From Owenia fusiformis (taxonomy: Eukaryota > Annelida > Polychaeta > Sabellida > Oweniidae): a stretch of 64,000 nt of DNA. The translations under genes were made by a program, and so were the position numbers. The notes beneath the pieces are model-generated. The model was not told the DNA's origin, did not search any database, and saw only the letters and a list, made by a program, of their open reading frames with translations. The stretch lies in NCBI GenBank assembly GCA_903813345.2, contig CAIIXF020000009.1, positions 33,144,740 through 33,208,739 of the forward strand. Reading direction: 5' to 3'. Of the stretch, positions 34,251-46,429 are shown one piece after another (position 1 is the stretch's first letter; each line of letters opens with the position of its first letter).

Positions 34251-34624
34251 ATAAAAATGCTGTAAAATTCATGATATGTAAACGGTGACTTTTTACTCAG
34301 TTTTTCATGTTATTGAAAAATAATGATGAGTGTGTGATAATCTGATAATCTTAACTTTTGATGCTAAAATGACTGGAAATCCAAATGTTTGGAAATAAAA
34401 ATCTAACAGTTTTTTCAAAAAATGTTTTTCCCAAACTCTTAAGTCAAAAGAAAAGCATCTATCTTTTTTATAGGAATTATCTCCAATAATATTTGTAGTC
34501 ATAATTTGATTTTTGAATTTTCTTTTTATAGCTGCATGCCTTTTTTAAGATGAAATGTTGTCTGTCTGTTTTAACTTTATAAACACACAATAAAGGCCTC
34601 ATCAATGTTATACATTTTTTCCAG

Positions 34625-34705
34625 TTAGCTGAAGCAACTGCAGAAACTCACCTTAAAGAGACTGAAATTGACCAACTTAAAGACTTGGCCAGGAGAAAAA
34701 GATGA
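34625..34705 (+). CDS. CBY1: Chibby coding exon 3 (C-terminus)
   Basis: After acceptor TTTTTTCCAG the exon reads LAEATAETHLKETEIDQL, then KDLARRKR and TGA (34703-34705). It finishes the coiled coil and ends in a basic RRKR tail, matching the basic nuclear-localisation-type tail of other Chibby proteins. The 3' UTR probably continues through the 34779-35001 minisatellite; the first good AATAAA cluster is at about 35842. Confidence 0.92.
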   Translation, partial: LAEATAETHLKETEIDQLKDLARRKR

Positions 34706-34778
34706 TCTTTTAAAAATGTCATTATGGTCTATGTTTGTAACTTGAGTAGATTTGAGTTAAGGTTGGCAGAGTGAAAGA

Positions 34779-35001
34779 AACTCTGACATGACATTAGTAT
34801 GCATGCCTACAACTCTGACATGACATTAGTATGCAGGGCTTCAACTCTGACATGACATTAGTATGCAGGCTGCAACTCTGACATGACATTAGTATGCATC
34901 CCTACAACTCTAACATGACATCAGTATGCAGGCTGCAACTCTGACATGACATCAGTATGTATGCCTACAACTCTGACATGACATCAACATGAAGGCCTAC
35001 A
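34779..35001 (+). repeat. minisatellite in the Chibby 3' region, 32-bp unit x 7
   Basis: Each unit starts AACTCTGACATGACAT, continues TAGTATGCA or CAGTATG, and ends in a variable GCCTAC/GGCTGC. It begins 74 bp after the Chibby stop, so it may be transcribed in the 3' UTR. Confidence 0.85.
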
Positions 35002-35414
35002 AGGAAAAGGTCCCAATTAAATTAACAATCAGAGGCTCTGTAATATTCATTCTACTTGGCTTAAGACTGAAGGGAATGAACATTCTTGTTCATCCACTGA
35101 CATTTATTAGTGCGAGGAAGTGAGACTTTAGTAACCATAGTGACATTTTAGGTGGGTTTTATTATACTGTTATCAGTGTTCTCCCTCAAAATATTTTTCA
35201 ACTGGGTGCAATTTTTCAAGTCTGAAAAAATCGGCACTCACTATGCTCGCAATATCTTCAGGTGAGTGTTTCACTCATTTTGCAAATCAAAAGTTGGAGT
35301 GCCAACTGGGGGGACCTTTGGTTTTAAGTAAGGGGGGGGCAGTAAAAGTGACATGGGGGGATCACTGATTATTCCAAGGTGCCATAAGATGGACTAGTGA
35401 TGTGGAATTTTTAT

Positions 35415-35570
35415 GATACACAAGTAGAAAACTGCAGTTAATATATAGTTGGAATACTGTAGTGAACAGTTATGATACTGCATTTATTAATTAGAATACT
35501 GCAGTTAACAGTTGGAATACTGCAATTGACAGTTATACTGCATATGGAATACTGCACTTAATGGCCTGAT
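35415..35570 (+). repeat. degenerate minisatellite, GGAATACTGCAGTTAACAGT unit
   Basis: About six imperfect copies of GAATACTGCAGTTAACAGTT spaced 20-40 bp. Around it, 35002-36530 is otherwise AT-rich noncoding sequence, with G runs at 35330 and a perfect hairpin CTAGAACTGGCAT / ATGCCAGTTCTAG at 35972-36006. Confidence 0.65.
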
Positions 35571-35841
35571 GGCTATCAGTTTATAATTAAAAGTGCTCTC
35601 GAAGTTCAATAGACCATGCAACCTATTGGGTATGATGTCATTCTAACCGTTTCAGGGCAAAGCTAGGATTTTATTACCCTATTATTCATTTATTTTGGGA
35701 ATTTGTTTGCTTTTGATTTATTTGAAAGGTCTAATGAACTTTTAAGTTAAATATGAAAAATTGCAAATGACAAATTCTCCATGTTTATATTCATGTTTTT
35801 TATTTAATGTAACAAAAAAGTAACAGTCTATAAAGATATGA

Positions 35842-35851
35842 AATAAATAAA
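35842..35851 (+). terminator. possible polyadenylation signal of Chibby
   Basis: GAAATAAATAAA contains overlapping AATAAA hexamers 1.1 kb after the stop. No closer AATAAA was seen downstream of the coding end. Assignment is inference. Confidence 0.35.
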
Positions 35852-36532
35852 AATTAATACATAAAAAACAATATTCTAAAGTAATTTATCTGAATGTAAT
35901 GTTAAATTGTAGTACATGTACATTGGCATTAGGCCTATTAAAAGGTATCATCAGATCACATTTAGAGCAATCTAGAACTGGCATCTAGAACTTATGCCAG
36001 TTCTAGTGAACATAAACTTGAACTAAAATTTCTCAACTTTACACAAGCACATTTTTAGTTTTCATTATTGTTCTACTGCATGACTATTATACACCCCTCC
36101 CCCCCGGGTGTCCCGGTCACATGCCATGTATATAAAATTCTGCAAGGAATATATCTCAACTTGAATACATGGAATAAGATGAATAACAATCAACATAATC
36201 ATTCCTCTAGCCTGAACACCCCTGAGAATCCCCATAAGATGAAAATTAGAAATAGAACAATATGTTCATATTTCTTGTTGATAATTAAAAATGGTTTTGT
36301 ATTTGAGAACTAATCATCGATGTTCAGTGTGTAAAATTGGTTAAAGTTGGGCTGTAATAAAATCATATACAGCATCTACAGGCTCAATTATATAATTATA
36401 TTTGTCTAGGTCAATATAATATAATGAATCACAATCTGAACAAAATTAGCAAATCCACAGAATACCGAGATTCGGAAGCCCCATGATACCCTTATTTACT
36501 TTGCAACTTACTCACTTACTGAACTACATGTA

Positions 36533-36725
36533 CTACTTAATTTGGCGCTACTTATTTTGGCAGATTTGCTGTTTTGAACATTTGGCAGCTACTTAATTTG
36601 GCGGACTTGCAATATGACAATAGACTAACGGTACTAATTTACATAATTCTAAAATTACTGGGGAATTTGGTGGCTACTTAATTTGGCAGACTTTAACAAT
36701 TTGGCGGATCCGCCAAATTAAGTAG
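36533..36725. mobile_element. 193-bp MITE with CTACTTAATTTGGCG ends
   Basis: CTACTTAATTTGGCG at the left faces CGCCAAATTAAGTAG at the right. Related CTACTTAATTTGGC blocks also occur inside (36590, 36674), so it consists of several related repeats. No target duplication was resolved. 36726-37387 shows no further feature apart from a possible poly(A) signal. Confidence 0.55.
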
Positions 36726-37150
36726 AAGTAGAATATCATTCATGTGAGATAAAATCTGTCTTTAACTATGGAACACTTCTCTTTGAGGAACACCTTCCTG
36801 CATGAAACAGTTTTCAATATTATCAAGTTCCATTGACCTACATGTTATAAGCAACATCTGTATATCTGAACACCTCTCTAATCTGAAATCAATGTGAACA
36901 CTTTTTCAGTTCCATTTATCTGCCATGGCGTTCAAATTAGATAGGTTTTACTGTACACTGTATATAGTTGTTTAGAAATAAAGTTGCCACCAAATGTATA
37001 CTTGTACATGTACTCATTTACAAAACATAAATATTGCAGGAATAGTTTTATAAACAATTGTTTATCGCATCATTTTTAGTTTAATCTATTTTTACCCTTA
37101 AAAACTTCAGTAGGGCGCTGTGAGCTTTTTGGAGATAGTTCTGTTTATAT

Positions 37151-37156
37151 TTTATT
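37151..37156 (-). terminator. possible polyadenylation signal of the LRRC14-like gene
   Basis: TTTATT on the plus strand is AATAAA on the minus strand, 232 bp beyond the stop codon of the minus-strand gene. Confidence 0.35.
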
Positions 37157-37387
37157 ATGATAGTTCTGTTTGGAGGAAAGTGGTCATGATGATTCCACTA
37201 ATATTTGGCACAAGAAATGTAAGTTATTCAATGCTTCAAACTTTGTTTTACATTTTGTACTGTTGACTTTTGGATCCTTAATGAGTCCTGTATATAACTT
37301 GCAGTTTATGGAGCAAATTGCACTAAATCATATGCTAACAAGTACTGCATAAATTGTGATATTTACATTGATAGTGTAATAATTTCA

Positions 37388-40300
37388 TTAGCCCTGAGAG
37401 TCATCTTCATATGTTTCATTCATAAAGGGGGCATCGTACAGTACATTCGATGTGCCCTTGAGATGTGGTAATTGCCGACATTTGTTGTGCAAACACTCTT
37501 GTTCAAGTTCACTAAGACGGACTCCACTCATATTTAACAACTCCAGCTGTTTCAATGGCAACAGTGCACTGAATAACTCTGAGTATATAGTAGTATTGAG
37601 ATAGGGACAGCTGAGAACCAGCTGTTTAAGATTCTCTCCTATAACCTGAAAGATTTTTTTGTACATCTGCACTGTATCACCTTCAAATCTTCTGTCAGTA
37701 CTGAGATCGATAACTTTAAGATTCTGTGTATACGCTGCCTGAGAGAGAAAGTCAAGGTCCTCGTTGATTAGCTGACAGTTTGATAACCCTAGAAGCTCCA
37801 AATATCTAGGCATATGTGTAAGTTCCTTTAAGTGTCCACGTATGGTATTGTTGCCTAGATCTAACGCAACAAGGTTTGGAGTGGCTTCAAGTACATCATT
37901 CAGTAATGCCACCAGTTTCCGCTCATCTGGTTTCTTCAGTAGATTCAACTTTTCAATGGGTGATAAGTCTTCATTATCTAGAACACTGAAATCCCTTTCA
38001 GGTTTATACATCTTGTCAAACCTGATCCCACAATAACTCAGATCTAGAGTAGTCAGGTTGGAGCATTTCATGAACTTAGATAAGAACACAAAATCCTCAT
38101 CATCCATTCTGTCATGTCTCAGTGAAATTCCTTTGAGATACTGAAACAAAGATATTGAGATCAGATTAGTAAAAGTCAGTTGTATATTTCTTAGGATTAG
38201 AGTCATCCTATTATAGCAATCAGCTGTGCCATTAATGAAACCATTTGTCTTCATAATTCGAGACCTATTAGTTGATCAGCATGAACAGAGCGACTAGGCC
38301 AGAACCTCACCCGCCCATAAACACACCAAGCTTTATGTCATTTGTCAACAGTCCTCAAAACAATCAGGTTTAGATGCAAAATGTGGACACTAATTCATGA
38401 GACAATGTCCAGTGAATTTAACTACTGACCCACTGGTGGATCTGGGTGATCATACCCCCTTGGGTGGGCCCAGAAAAAAAAATTGGGTCCAAAAAATTTT
38501 TGAGCCAAAAAGGCCCCAAAAAGTGGGCCTTTTTGTTCATAAATGAGCCTTCTTAGGCCTTATTTTTTAATTTTAGGCCAAATTGTGAAGAAAATGGGCC
38601 TCAAAATTTCAGAATTTGGACCCACTTTTTGGTTTTTGGGGCCCAAAGTTTTTTTCCTTCTGGTCTGAGATGTTTTTTTCTTAGACCAGAAGTTTGGGCC
38701 TCCCCTTGTTGGTTCCCAGATCCGCCCCTGTGACCAGTTAATTACTTAGCAGCATATACAGATATGATAGGAAAATTACACGAGTGTTTTGAATAGTAAG
38801 TCATAAATCTTTATGACACACCCTGTCGATAACTTATATATCCACAGATTTACTCACATCAGTATGCAAACGCTCCACTATTAGATGACCAATTGCCCCA
38901 ACAGCCCCCGTCAGGATAACACGAGTAAGTTGTATGGTAAAGTTGGTTTCATCCTGCTCACATTTCTTCATGAGGTCTCCAAACACCCATATATTTCGCA
39001 TATTCATATCTGCAGTTCCAAAATCATAATCTAAGCGGACTCCATCTGGAAATAAAATATGCAGTACAAAAAAGTGTTACGTACTAGCAAGCCCTTGTAG
39101 GCCCCCACCCTCACATTACACACCCCACCCCACAAGTTGTGAAGTAAATAGGGGATGTGGGAGTTGAAGCAAGACTAGGTTTATATTTATACCAAAATTG
39201 TCATCTATTATTCCATTCAAGCAATCACAGGCATTTTATCACATCTATTGATAAGTTGTATTTGATACAAGCTTCAGAATTTCTTGGAATAATTATTGTA
39301 AATTTTTAATGATATTTATAATTTCTTGGTGTTCAAAAATGAAAATCTCTGGGTTTCTATATTGAAAATTAATACTCTTAAAATTAAAACTCCAAAGTTT
39401 TGGGTTTTCGAAACGATAAATTGACAAATTTTCCCTGTGATACAACAAAACAACAATGTTATAACAGCAACAATTATCAAAACATTAATACATATTGATA
39501 AAAGAAATAAAATTACTTATACAGAGCTGTTCATACCAATTTTTTCTTCCTAAACCCCCATGGGGTCAACGGCTAATAAATTAAGCACATAATTCAAAAC
39601 TGGGAGATGAAGGGCAAGGACACTTGAGGTTCGACAGAGTCATGTTGACAGGTCAGGGTCATCAAAATGATTAATATCACACCGGGCCAGATTGTGACAT
39701 ATTTAACTGCGAACTATGATTTTGCGCCACCTATAACATTGATGCCATATTGGATTCGAAGCGGTCGTAATACCCACCATCAAACTCCCGTTAAATTGCA
39801 CTGAAGTCATTCAGCTACGCATTTGAATTTTTTACCAGTTATGCACAACTAATGGAGTTTTGAAGGTCTTAAAGAATTAGTTTGAGCCGTCAACTGTCAA
39901 CAATTCTAACGCAAAATTTTATTTTAAATTCGCGCCTCAAATTTGAAGAGCAGTTTCACTCATTATACCTCATTCGGGCCCGCCGTGATATTGGTATTTC
40001 ATGTATACTACTTCAAGACAGAAAAAGTACACCTAGAAAATGGCTACCCCTCAGTAAATACCTTTCTAGTAAATTAAAACTTACAGTTGATTCCACCATC
40101 CTTGACATCTTGCCATGATTTGTCTGTAATCTTAAATGTATATTTTCGCTTGGAACCTTTTTTAGGTTTTGGCGTCTTTGGTTTCTTTGTTACTCTGCAA
40201 AGTGTCTTCAGATGCTCCAAGGCAGTAACATCTGAAATGAAATGTCTGTTTAATACAAATAAAAAGACATAAATATAAACAAAATCACACCACCAATTAA

Positions 40301-41772
40301 CCACCCAAATGTTAACAGTAGAACTTTGTTTGAGGGGCATGTCTGGAATGTCAATAACAGAAGTGATCTCCTAAATAGCTGTCAGAAAACAAGACAGAAT
40401 CCCAAAGATTGTGACTGTACCTCTTACACATGTAAAGAAAGACTAACAGGTGGCTTTCCCACAATCATGATGACAAGATTTTTTGAAGAATTTCTAAAAT
40501 GCTGCAAGAAAACAAGATGGCAGCAAAAAAGTTAATCAGCTCGAGAATTTGCTACCCCTTGCATTTGTGTTTTGAAGAAAATCTGATTAGTAGTTTGTTT
40601 GGAATCGCAATGACAACTTTTATCAAAACCTTTTAAAATCACTACAAAAATATGATGGCCAACTTAATTTGGTACCTTTTAACATGTGTATGAATTTAAA
40701 GAAAATTCGACATGTGGTTTTCCTGAAATTTTGATGATTTCATAAAAAGCAGGGCACCATCACAATCATAATAAGGATCACATGTCTAATCACATGTAAT
40801 AGCAATCATGAAGACTTCATCCCACCAGTGATGTGATAATGAGAGAAGAATTTGCAAGCAAAAAAAGAATTCATTGTTTTTAAACACTACAACATAGTCT
40901 TTGCATAGTGCATTATAAAAACTTGAAAAAAAATGCAAAAAGAAATCCCTGTCAGTCATAGGGAATGAATGATGTTATCTAGGAAGAATGTAGAAGATGG
41001 GTTAAATAACTACTGTAGTATGTTTAATCCAACTTAATTTGGTGTCATATGCATGTACATGTACATGCAGGGCTCTCGCCAGGCTTTTAGACTGTGGCGC
41101 AGCACCACACTCTATTTAGCTCCCTCCACACCCTATTGGCAAATCATGACTGTTTCCACAGTCTAAACTTGACTGAATAATCAGTAATAGCATGTAAAAA
41201 GGATAAAACATAACATAAATATGATTTATCACGATTGAACAGTTATTCTGGAGATATTATCACCACACCCTAAATATTTCCTGGTGAGAACCCTGACATG
41301 TATGTGTATATGGACGGTAAAGAACAAATACTATACCTAGAAATGCTCCAGACAAGTCTATAAACCGCAGCTGTGATTTATGATCAGGGAAATTCAGTAA
41401 TTGCTCTTTTATTATTTTATGAAAATGAGCAAGAACAGAAATGGCCATCCATCGATTTATGACACCAAATCTATGGAGCACAAGGACAGGTTCCTTCCAG
41501 TTATCCATCAGTATATTCATCACTAAATCACGACCGTTCGTCAGAGCAGCGTGCATCAAACGCGGGTGTAAGTCAATTGGAATATAATTTATTGATCTCT
41601 CAGTTAATGTAGAGTCTTTGGTTATATAAATGCAGCATAGTTCAACCAATGATTTTAGAGCTTCTTTCTTTTCTTCTCGCCAAGGTTCTGAGGGTTTGGT
41701 ATCAGCTGGCCCATACTTGAAGAGGGGTAATCCATAGTTGATACAGGCATGTTGATCTTTGGATTCATTCAT
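37388..41772 (-). CDS. LRRC14: LRRC14/PRAME-family leucine-rich-repeat protein, 4 coding exons
   Basis: Minus-strand exons: 41772-41337 (ATG), 40231-40085, 39045-38858, 38140-37388 (TAA). All have AG acceptors and GT donors, and phases agree (1,1,0), giving 507 residues; human LRRC14 has 493. The N-terminal part (SLVELCCIYI … LHPRLMHAALTNGRDLVMNIL, then LRFIDLSG) corresponds to the PRAME-type helical head. Exon 2 carries a lysine-rich patch KKPKTPKPKKGSKRK (~160-174). Exon 4 holds LRRs (LTTLDLSYCGI, LVALDLGNNTI, LELLGLSNCQL, LKVIDLS, LELLNMSGVRL). PRAME-family members are cullin-RING substrate adaptors, and human LRRC14 dampens NF-kB signalling through IKK; whether that holds here is unknown. 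An acceptor 12 bp before the ATG implies a 5' untranslated exon upstream. Confidence 0.85.
38431..38732. mobile_element. 302-bp hAT-like MITE in intron 3 of the LRRC14-like gene
   Basis: CACTGGTGGATCTGGG at the left faces CCCAGATCCGCCCCTG at the right, close to the CAGGGGCGGATC end common in hAT-type MITEs. The inside is itself palindromic, with AAAAAGTGGGCC / GGACCCACTTTTT and CTTCTGGTCTGAGA / TCTTAGACCAGAAG pairs. An 8-bp target duplication is not convincing. Confidence 0.6.
40330..40760 (+). repeat. degenerate ~170-bp tandem repeats in intron 1 of the LRRC14-like gene
   Basis: Blocks GAAAGACTAACAGGTGG, GAAAATCTGATTAGTAG and GAAAATTCGACATGTGG recur at ~130-170 bp spacing, each followed by a TTT…AATCATGATGAC-like stretch and an AAACAAGATGGC block. 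The copies are old and diverged. 40761-41336 shows nothing else. Confidence 0.4.
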
Positions 41773-41974
41773 GTTTCTCAGATTCTATAATATAAATATG
41801 AAACAATTATAAAGTGAACTGGCCATACATTTGATCCAAAATATTTTTACATCTCTCATTACACCACTGAGGACTGAGGCCCAATACCACTGCTGGATCA
41901 AAAGATAAAAGGTTTATATCAAAGCAAAATGGTATTTTTCTGACTAAATATACAAAAACATATATATATATATA

Positions 41975-42094
41975 TTTGGTATCAGCTGGCCCTAATACTT
42001 GAAGAGGGGTAATCCATAGTTGATACAGGTATGTTGATCTTTGGATTCATTCATGTTTCTCAGATTCTACAATATAAATATGAAACAATTTTAA
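41975..42094 (-). pseudogene. duplicated first coding exon fragment of the LRRC14-like gene
   Basis: This is a ~120-bp near-identical copy of 41695-41812: the acceptor, ATG and first ~23 codons. A 2-bp gain (CCCTAATAC versus CCCATAC) shifts the frame, and there is no donor. It lies 160 bp upstream of the real exon behind a TATATATA microsatellite (41957-41973). Splicing to it would not give the LRRC14-like protein. Confidence 0.75.
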
Positions 42095-43085
42095 ACTCTA
42101 ACTCTATCTCCCCGAGGGACCAAAGGGACCAAGGGGAGATATAAATATTTCCAAAGGGAAATAATCTCATATCCTTATATCTTATATCTTAACCTTATAT
42201 CTCTCGGATATTTATAATAACCTTAAGTGAGAGAAATAACCTTTTCCATATTTTTCATTATTCAGTCTAATAACTGAATAATGAAGATTGATAGTGCTCA
42301 CTGTGAGCTTATAGTAGGAACTCCTTCAATTCGTGGGTCATCTTTAAGCCCTGGGATTCCATCCTCTAGCCTCCAAAATTCTTCCAAAAAGAGAAAAGTC
42401 CACTAGAGGCAATCTGCGCGAGATTCCTTTCCAAACCGAACCTTGCACAGATTGCCTCGAATAAAACTTACAGTTTGGAACATAAATAAATTACAGGTGG
42501 ATTTGCTGAAGTGAGGATTTCCCATGTTTAAAAATAAGAGAATTTTCAAGATGCCATACATCAATGCGGGTTATACAAAATGTAAAATATACAGGGATAT
42601 GTATTTAGACAATATTGGAAATTATGGGCTTCCAGACGACCATGGTTAGGAAATGGTGATAGAAAATCCATCTGTCATTTTTGTTCCCAACTACAAAAAA
42701 ATAAAAGTCTATTCCTGCTGGGCGATAATAGAGTGGAGATATGTTTTGCTATCTCGTCACGAATCTCAGGTTCAATAAAATGAGTTCCAATTAATAAGAT
42801 ACTGACCTTTGTATTTATACACTACACGTTGGTATAATTCATTCACTGACAACAACGTATTTCGAGTGTACAATTTTCAAATATAAAAAAGAAGAATATT
42901 CATTGTCACGAATCTTGGACTGCGTGAATTGTATCACGAAATAATAATTGAGGCCCGACACATTCAATAATCTGCAAAAGACATAGAATGTTGGCCAGAT
43001 CTTTTTGTAGTAGGATCTCATAGGCTCAAAGAATAAAGCAGGAATATTTATTGAACTACTGATCCTACGAATTTGCATAATTTAA
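42095..43085. other. noncoding stretch upstream of the LRRC14-like gene
   Basis: No exon is supported. Small hairpins are visible: ATCTCCCC…GGGGAGAT at 42107-42141, CATTATTCAG…CTGAATAATG near 42257-42285, and GAGGCAATCTG…CAGATTGCCTC at about 42403-42459. The gene's untranslated first exon and promoter may lie here. Confidence 0.4.
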
Positions 43086-43437
43086 AGGACGATTCTCGGT
43101 TTGGAGAACGAAGTTCATCAATCTAAATGAACATTATCCCTGCTTCGGACAAATTTGACTTCTTTTGAATAGTCATAATTTAATTTGGGTAATATTAGTT
43201 TAGATTTTTCGCAAAAAATATTAGCGCAGTACACTGATGAACTTCTTTCCCAAAATCGAGACTTGTATTTTATTGAATCGGTCTAATTGAGCGTTATCCC
43301 TGCTTCAGACCAATTTGTTATTTTTACATCTTGCAGATTTAAATGTCCATTTTTATAGTTTAATTTGGGTAATACTTCTTTTTTCATGAAAAAAATTATT
43401 AGCCCAGGAGACTGTTCTCCAAACCGAGAATCGTCCT
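43086..43437. mobile_element. 352-bp TTAA-flanked element with AGGACGATTCTCGG ends
   Basis: A perfect 26-bp terminal inverted repeat begins AGGACGATTCTCGGTTTGG, flanked by TTAA on both sides (43082-43085, 43438-43441). The interior is a diverged direct duplication: TTATCCCTGCTTC and TTTAATTTGGGTAATA each occur twice, ~175 bp apart. Confidence 0.72.
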
Positions 43438-43599
43438 TTAAACCAATATTTAAAAAATCATTTTCAGCTTATTTCAAAATTGAACTGAAGGAAACCTCCT
43501 GGTGGGCCTATGTAGAGCCCCGGGGTAGAGGCTAACTAACCCCCCCCCACAGGAAGTCCCTTTGTGTCACCTGAGAACTTGACTCATTACACTGGCCCT

Positions 43600-44420
43600 T
43601 CCACTACTATCAGGCTATCGCACGGCGGCCGTGCGTCGACCACAGATCAATTAAATCAATGAATTTCTGCGGATAGCGTAGGAAAACGCTACGGCGTATC
43701 AAGTTTTTTACAGGCCGCAGGGTAGCCGTAGAAATTATCAATCAGAGTTTTAATATTTGTTCATTTGCCAATGCGGTATCTAGAAATCAACAGGCCGTTG
43801 CCAGACCGAAAAAAGGTTCAACGTTGTGGCCGCACGTCGGGCTTACCGTTAACTTACGTCTGTTGTGTAGGGTTCGATGGGTAATATAGTACCTTTGGAA
43901 ACTGTTTTTTATGTCAGTTTTGGGTCATACCTTTGCTGTAAACAAAATACAATACGTATACAGTTTGATGTAAGGCCACTGATACCATAGCAACTTATAT
44001 TTCACTTTTTTATTTGATATTATATCCTAGTACACTACAGACAACATTTATAAATTGTACTTAAATGTAGCTTAAATAAAATAAAAAGCAGAATTGACAT
44101 TAATCAACAGAAATTCAAACTCGCCGTGCGGCTGCCGTAGGAAATGTGACTGCAAAAGTACAAGACCGCAGAAATTCTACGGGGAGCGTAGAAATATTAC
44201 TGACCGCAGAAATGATAGACCGCACGGTCGCCGTAGGAAATGTGACTTGGGTGTTAAATACAAATCCTTTCTGTAACCCCCGGTGCCCGGACCCCCTTAG
44301 CTTGCGGCGCTCTGCGTGTGTTTCCATCGCCTCGTGTGCCGGCGGCACAACCCATCCAAACGCCACCACCCCCCCTTGGGAAGTTCATGCATCCGAAGTT
44401 TTTCAAACGCAAATATTTTG
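43600..44420. other. GC-richer stretch with CGCACGG/GACCGCAGAAAT repeats
   Basis: A perfect short hairpin CGCACGGC-G-GCCGTGCG lies at ~43619. GACCGCAGAAAT and GCCGTAGGAAATGTGACT recur in 44110-44250, and inverted relatives lie in 43660-43740, suggesting a decayed inverted-repeat element. From 44275 to 44380 the sequence is C-rich. Open frames here are not supported as genes; 44421-45240 shows nothing recognisable apart from a G run at 45040. Confidence 0.4.
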
Positions 44421-45241
44421 AATTGTCTAGCGTTCTTTGACAAAAAAACTACATAACAGGTTACTCTACGCTTTTACCCCTGTCTTTCAAACTTCTGTGT
44501 CAGTTTTTTATTTCTATATACACATAAAATATCTAATGCAGGCTATAAATTGTTTTGATATCAAAATTACATTTTTTATGTCAAAACAATTTATTGTTGT
44601 ATTTTAGGAATCTATTATTATCACTGTCATTTATTGTGATTTTAACATTCCTGTAACCACGCTAAGCCTAGTCATTATATTGACTCATTTTTAAACATAA
44701 ATAAAAACAATCCATGATTTTAATCTGTCACGATATTCCTGCTTTTCGCCACTCCCCTTCAATACGAACTTGAAGAAAGTCAGTGCTTCCAATGGTGCCA
44801 ATCGCTATATTACGAAAGCTCTACAGAAGTACATACAAATTACACACACATAAAATCATATCAATATCCAGCTGGTGATACGGTACCCTTTGCATCCGTT
44901 CGACTTCACTTCTAAAAAGAGAGCTTCGTTTATAACTAGACTCTGCGCGAGGGTAGTGATACAGGTAGATGATGAATATATAGTTATCTGACAATTTATT
45001 TTTACATAATACAGTAGTACTAGCCTGGTACCCACCCGGGGGGGGGGGGCATCCAGCACCCATGCTCTTTCTCCCTAGTAGTGACACATGACATTGACTC
45101 AAGATCAAAAGTACATGTCGTTCACCCAATACTAAATAATCTATTACAATCGATGATGAAACAGGAACGTCTATGTTGTGCACAACAGTTCATTCCGTGA
45201 AGTGCAGGAAGTCTAAACTCTGTCTCCAATGTTGATGATTC

Positions 45242-45411
45242 CGGTGTAAAAGAAATTATGGTCCCCTGGGGATTATGGTCCCCTTTTTAAAGGCCCTTAC
45301 TGGCCCTGATTGTGAATACGATAATAAGGGAAAGAGTTGTATTTAGGTCACCATATAAATCAATGGAAAGTAGGACCACAATTTGATAGGACCTCCTACC
45401 CTTTTACACCT
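45242..45411. mobile_element. 170-bp MITE with CGGTGTAAAAG ends
   Basis: CGGTGTAAAAGAAATTATGG faces CTCCTACCCTTTTACACCTG, and inner GTCCC and GGACC blocks also pair. No clear duplication of target. Confidence 0.45.
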
Positions 45412-45882
45412 GTATTTATATATTTTGGGGGATTTAAAAAAGATCGATAGATAAAAAATATATAATAAATAAATACGACCAGTTTTGGTTTACCTGATTG
45501 AAGCAATGAAGCATACTCTACACCAATGTCATTCACTCGGGGGGACACACACAGAGGGGGCACAGTTCAAGTCCTAAGCCTAGCCCCCCAAGATCCACTA
45601 GTGCATATGTAATACCCAATGTAGCAGCTGTTTATTTTGTTTTATTATCAACATTTATTCATCATGAATCTCTACACACGACTGGACGTTTAAAATTTCT
45701 TCGAACAAAAGACCATGTCAATGCTTAACAGTTACAAAAGTGAAATAAAAGAACGAATCTGTATTTGGGTTCATTGTAATGTACGTGTCACGACTGTCAT
45801 CTCTAGCGCCTTACCCACATCTGGGATTGGCACTATATGGGTGTAATACTTTAACAAAATCACGATATCGTGTTTCCTTTTC

Positions 45883-45993
45883 TATATAAACAGATTCGCT
45901 CGGCATTATTTGATCAACATTGACTGCTCCCCCTGTGAACTACGGACTGAAATAAATCCTTGGAAGCTGAAACAAAAAACCACGATAATAACG
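45883..45993 (+). promoter_or_regulatory. TATA box and probable untranslated first exon of the collectin-like gene
   Basis: TATATAAA at 45883-45890 is followed about 30 bp later by a plausible start region, and at 45993/45994 by a strong donor, ACG|GTAAGTG. The next exon begins exactly at the ATG (acceptor TTCCAG at 47659-47664), so an upstream untranslated exon is required, and this is the best candidate. Transcript evidence is absent; the link is inference. Confidence 0.45.
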
Positions 45994-46429
45994 GTAAGTG
46001 CCGCCTAGATGTATAAAAATATATGAGATCGCATTGGCGTACCCATACTCGTTTTCCAGTTTGGTTTTCAATCGATATGAACACATCATACCTTGGAAAT
46101 CCAAGATGCGTACGCTCAAAGTTTTCAAGAGTGAAAAATAATTTTAGTAAATTATGTAATTAAACCGAAATGGATCTATAATGACGAAGTTTGTTTTTTT
46201 CGGAAACGGTATTTGAATGAGATAACTATATGAGATGCATTTAACTACGAGAGCATTTTAAAATTTGTACCACTTTTTATTGAGATTCATGTTTTTATTA
46301 GTAATTACCCGATTGAAGTCTTCTGATTCTACAAAGTTCAACGTTTTAAGTATTTTTATGATGATTTAAAATTGTCAAACAGGCATATATACAGGACATC
46401 ATTATAGTTTCATTTAGGTGCGGAAACTC

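Larger units (their letters stand above)
9693..34705 (+). other. CBY1: Chibby gene span with a 23.9 kb transposon-filled intron
   Basis: Phases agree across all junctions (phase 1 after exon 1, phase 0 after exon 2), giving an uninterrupted 124-codon frame plus stop. Intron 1 (9893-33776) holds non-LTR fragments, two copies of a duplicated segment with GT31 pseudogenes, and most of the DNA elements described here. Intron 2 (33887-34624) is 738 bp and contains a fragment of the HINE core. The acceptor just before the start codon implies an untranslated exon further upstream that I could not place. Confidence 0.88.
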
